From: Spirosoma sp.
Lineage (GTDB): Bacteria; Bacteroidota; Bacteroidia; Cytophagales; Spirosomataceae
Direction of reading: 5' to 3'
DNA: 9,035 nt
NCBI GenBank assembly: GCA_025351545.1
Contig: JANXVQ010000662.1
Coordinates: 1 to 9,035, forward strand
Of the stretch, positions 7,281 through 9,035 are shown in pieces. The position numbers were made by a program, and so were the translations under genes. The notes below the pieces were generated by a model, which made no database searches, was not told the DNA's origin, and saw only the letters and a list, made by a program, of their open reading frames with translations. Position 1 is the stretch's first letter, and every line of letters begins with the position of its first letter.

Positions 7281-7397
7281 TTTTTGTCATTCCGACGATA
7301 GCGGGGTGGCCCGTGCCGAGGAATCTTAGCGCTTTATAATAGACAAGTTTGAAATTCCCCGACACAGGTCGCCCCACTATCGTCGGAATGACAAAAA
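7281..7397. repeat. 44-bp imperfect palindrome, REP/MITE-like, upstream of fabI
   Basis: Arms 7281-7324 and 7354-7397 are reverse complements at 38 of 44 positions, with a loop of about 29 nt. The outer 21 bp (TTTTTGTCATTCCGACGATAG) pair perfectly. All six mismatches are C-A or G-T type, as transitions would leave. Transcribed from the minus strand, four of the six become G-U pairs, so the RNA hairpin would have 42 of 44 positions paired. The GTCATTCC...GGAATCT outline resembles families of palindromic intergenic repeats known from many bacterial genomes. I see no transposase and no target duplication. It separates the hydrolase gene from fabI and may attenuate or process transcripts between them. 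Confidence 0.75.
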
Positions 7398-7431
7398 ATG
7401 CAGTACGATAAAAACAGCGGTCAAAGTTAGG
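7398..7431 (-). promoter_or_regulatory. Possible weak fabI promoter
   Basis: The minus strand has AACTTTGACC (7429-7420), containing a -33-like TTTG, followed after about 16 nt by TACTGCAT, which matches the TA but little of the TTTG in TAnnTTTG. If real, transcription would begin at the outer edge of the palindrome at 7281-7397, putting the whole hairpin in the fabI leader. No better candidate lies between the hydrolase stop and the fabI start. This is a weak call. Confidence 0.2.
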
Positions 7432-8484
7432 TTATTTTTTTTCGCGAAAGGCTACCGCAGCCATAGTACCTCGGGCTAAAGGCAACTTCAGCACAGTCGT
7501 TATAAATTTTTCTGTCGCCTGATATACGCCACGTAGATCACCGGACGTAAAGTGCGACGCGATTACGTGTTCGCCTGCGTTCGGAAAATCGACTTTTTGT
7601 TTCTGGTTGGCAGGCGTACCCAGTTCATCAAACATATCCAGCATAGCCGATACCGAGACAACTTTATCCTGATGCTCCTCGTCTTTATAGTAATAACCCA
7701 TAAATACCGGCTGTTTCACTTTTTGAAACTGTTCGGGAGTCATCAATTCATCAAGCATGGTTTGTAGCGTAATCAAGCCGTTAATATGGTATTGTGGCAA
7801 CCAGTATTTGGCGCGATCACCTTTGTAGTGCGTATTAACAACATATTCACCATTAAAAACCTGATTAAGAATCTGCTTTCCCCAAGGCCCCGTAGCCAGT
7901 TTTAATGCTGGATTAGCCACGGCAATGCAGGGAGAATACAGGATTAAACCATCAATTTCGGGATGATGGGCGGCTAAATAAAGGGCCAGCATACCACCCG
8001 CTGATGTGCCCATTACAATCACTTTTTCGCCCAGTGCTTTTCCAATAGTCAATGCCTGTTCAGCTGAACCGGCATAGTTCGATGGCGTTAAAGTCTTAAA
8101 CGCATCCGGGGAGTTGAGGCCATGTTCATGAGTGCGAGCCAGGTACAGATTACACCCAAAGTGTTTGGCTATCTGTTTGTGAATTGGGTCGCCTTCGGCC
8201 CAGGTTGCCGTAAAACCGGGCAGATAAATGATACTATAGGGCGTTTTAACTTTATGCAAACTGTCGGCCCAAATGATCCGGGCTTCATTGTCGGGACGCA
8301 GATTTTCCTTTCTTTCCGACTCGGCAATGTGTTGCTCCAGCTTTACTAATTCTGGACGGCTGGCATTGCCGTTAATGACACTTGGTTCATTTTTAATTGC
8401 GTCAGGATGGACAGATGGGCCAAGCAGGTAGCCAACAATAAGAACGGCCACGAAGAGACCCAAAATCATGAAAAACAGTTTCAT
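7432..8484 (-). CDS. Membrane-anchored alpha/beta hydrolase
   Basis: 350 aa. Residues 3-22 are a single hydrophobic segment (LFFMILGLFVAVLIVGYLLG) with no lipobox and no clear cleavage site, so this is probably an N-terminal membrane anchor with the enzyme outside the cytoplasm. The fold is alpha/beta hydrolase: strand and oxyanion turn IIYLPGF (85-91), nucleophile elbow G159-T-S161-A-G-G, a likely acid at D273 (or D268), and H306 in AGEHVIAS. That is a Ser-Asp-His triad typical of esterases and lipases of the monoacylglycerol-lipase or serine aminopeptidase type. The substrate cannot be read from sequence. Its ATG overlaps the stop of the upstream methyltransferase by 4 nt (ATGA on the minus strand), so the two are very probably co-transcribed and translationally coupled. 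fabI follows after 172 bp. Confidence 0.85.
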   Translation of the reverse strand: MKLFFMILGLFVAVLIVGYLLGPSVHPDAIKNEPSVINGNASRPELVKLEQHIAESERKENLRPDNEARIIWADSLHKVKTPYSIIYLPGFTATWAEGDPIHKQIAKHFGCNLYLARTHEHGLNSPDAFKTLTPSNYAGSAEQALTIGKALGEKVIVMGTSAGGMLALYLAAHHPEIDGLILYSPCIAVANPALKLATGPWGKQILNQVFNGEYVVNTHYKGDRAKYWLPQYHINGLITLQTMLDELMTPEQFQKVKQPVFMGYYYKDEEHQDKVVSVSAMLDMFDELGTPANQKQKVDFPNAGEHVIASHFTSGDLRGVYQATEKFITTVLKLPLARGTMAAVAFREKK

Positions 8485-9035
8485 ACGTATTCTTTTATGT
8501 CCATTCTTATTCGCCAGTCCTTTGGCAAGTAATTATTCACGCGAGTGCCTACACCTTTTACCCAGCCCAGGTTCAAGCCTTCGTATTGAGCTAATAGCCA
8601 ACCTCTAACGGGTTCATCAAATACCAGATTTTCTTTCTTAAAGTACCTCAACGCATCTTCCTTACTCAATGCCAGACCAGGTAGATTTTGGTTAATAGCG
8701 GTGCTGAGAGCCAGCGCATGCGAAGGAATAAAGTCCTGGCCTTTAAACTGGCCCATTTCCAGACCGAACCCTTTGCTTTTCAAGGCACTATCCAGAAATA
8801 GGAACGTCTTTTCTAATGCTTTTGGCAACGCCATCACGTCGCCATTGGGTTTCTCCCAGAACGAAAAGTCAGCTGGGTTCTGAAGCCATTTCGCGGCAGA
8901 AGCAGCTTCCCGCGGGCGTAACGCCCGAATGGTACGGAATGTACGGGCATCAAGTTTTACGGGGGCGGTAAAGGTTGTTTTCTGGAAAACGCTGATAAAA
9001 AAGCCCTCGCCCCGAACTCGGTGTGGATAGCATTG
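8481..9035 (-). CDS. rRNA cytosine-C5 methyltransferase, RsmF-like, C-terminal part
   Basis: The frame is open from the right edge (base 9035 is the first base of a codon) to the TGA at 8483-8481, giving 184 residues. The gene is cut by the window and is not short. It opens with CYPHRVRGEGFFISVFQK, the last conserved block of the NOL1/NOP2/sun SAM-dependent m5C methyltransferase domain. The end, GWLLAQYEGLNLGWVKG then R-VNNYLPKDWRIRM, is the C-terminal PUA-like RNA-binding region seen in RsmF/YebU-type enzymes. The SAM site and the catalytic cysteines lie outside the window. The family methylates C5 of cytosines in 16S rRNA; the exact target base here is unknown. A GTG/ATG near 8837 would give a 118-aa frame but is internal. 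It is coupled to the downstream hydrolase by a 4-nt overlap. Confidence 0.88.
   Translation of the reverse strand, partial: QCYPHRVRGEGFFISVFQKTTFTAPVKLDARTFRTIRALRPREAASAAKWLQNPADFSFWEKPNGDVMALPKALEKTFLFLDSALKSKGFGLEMGQFKGQDFIPSHALALSTAINQNLPGLALSKEDALRYFKKENLVFDEPVRGWLLAQYEGLNLGWVKGVGTRVNNYLPKDWRIRMDIKEYV

Overview
The window looks like ordinary chromosome from a member of the Bacteroidota, most likely a Cytophagales bacterium of the Spirosoma type. The evidence is the 16S 5' end (GATGAACGCTAGCGGCAGGCC), promoters with the Bacteroidota -7 motif TAnnTTTG instead of a sigma70 -10 box, start codons mostly lacking a Shine-Dalgarno sequence, and a FabI of the Bacteroidota type (Y-x9-Y-x6-K with MADAK). 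The phylum is well supported. The genus is a guess.

Layout from left to right. Positions 1-136 are the first ~136 nt of a 16S rRNA gene on the minus strand, so an rRNA operon runs off the left edge. Its control region fills about 137-622. It has three near-identical tandem promoters about 140 bp apart, then a leader with a boxA-like antitermination site and two UUCG-capped hairpins. A divergent intergenic stretch (about 623-856) with a 9-bp palindrome leads into sbcD and sbcC on the plus strand. These overlap by 4 nt and encode the Mre11/Rad50-type DNA end-processing nuclease complex. A lone PhoD-like phosphatase lipoprotein follows on the plus strand with its own -7 promoter box.

From about 6440 to the right edge all genes lie on the minus strand. 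In transcription order they are the C-terminal part of a NOL1/NOP2/sun (RsmF-like) rRNA m5C methyltransferase cut by the window edge, a membrane-anchored alpha/beta hydrolase overlapping it by 4 nt, and fabI, the enoyl-ACP reductase of fatty-acid synthesis. A 44-bp imperfect palindrome of REP/MITE type sits between the hydrolase and fabI. A 19-bp perfect inverted repeat with a U-tract on the fabI side separates the convergent fabI and phosphatase genes.

I found no phage, transposase, CRISPR, toxin-antitoxin or defence island, no tRNA gene, and no sign of a new biological system. The unusual signals are non-coding: the triplicated rRNA promoter, the transition-decorated palindrome upstream of fabI, and the long inverted repeat between convergent genes.
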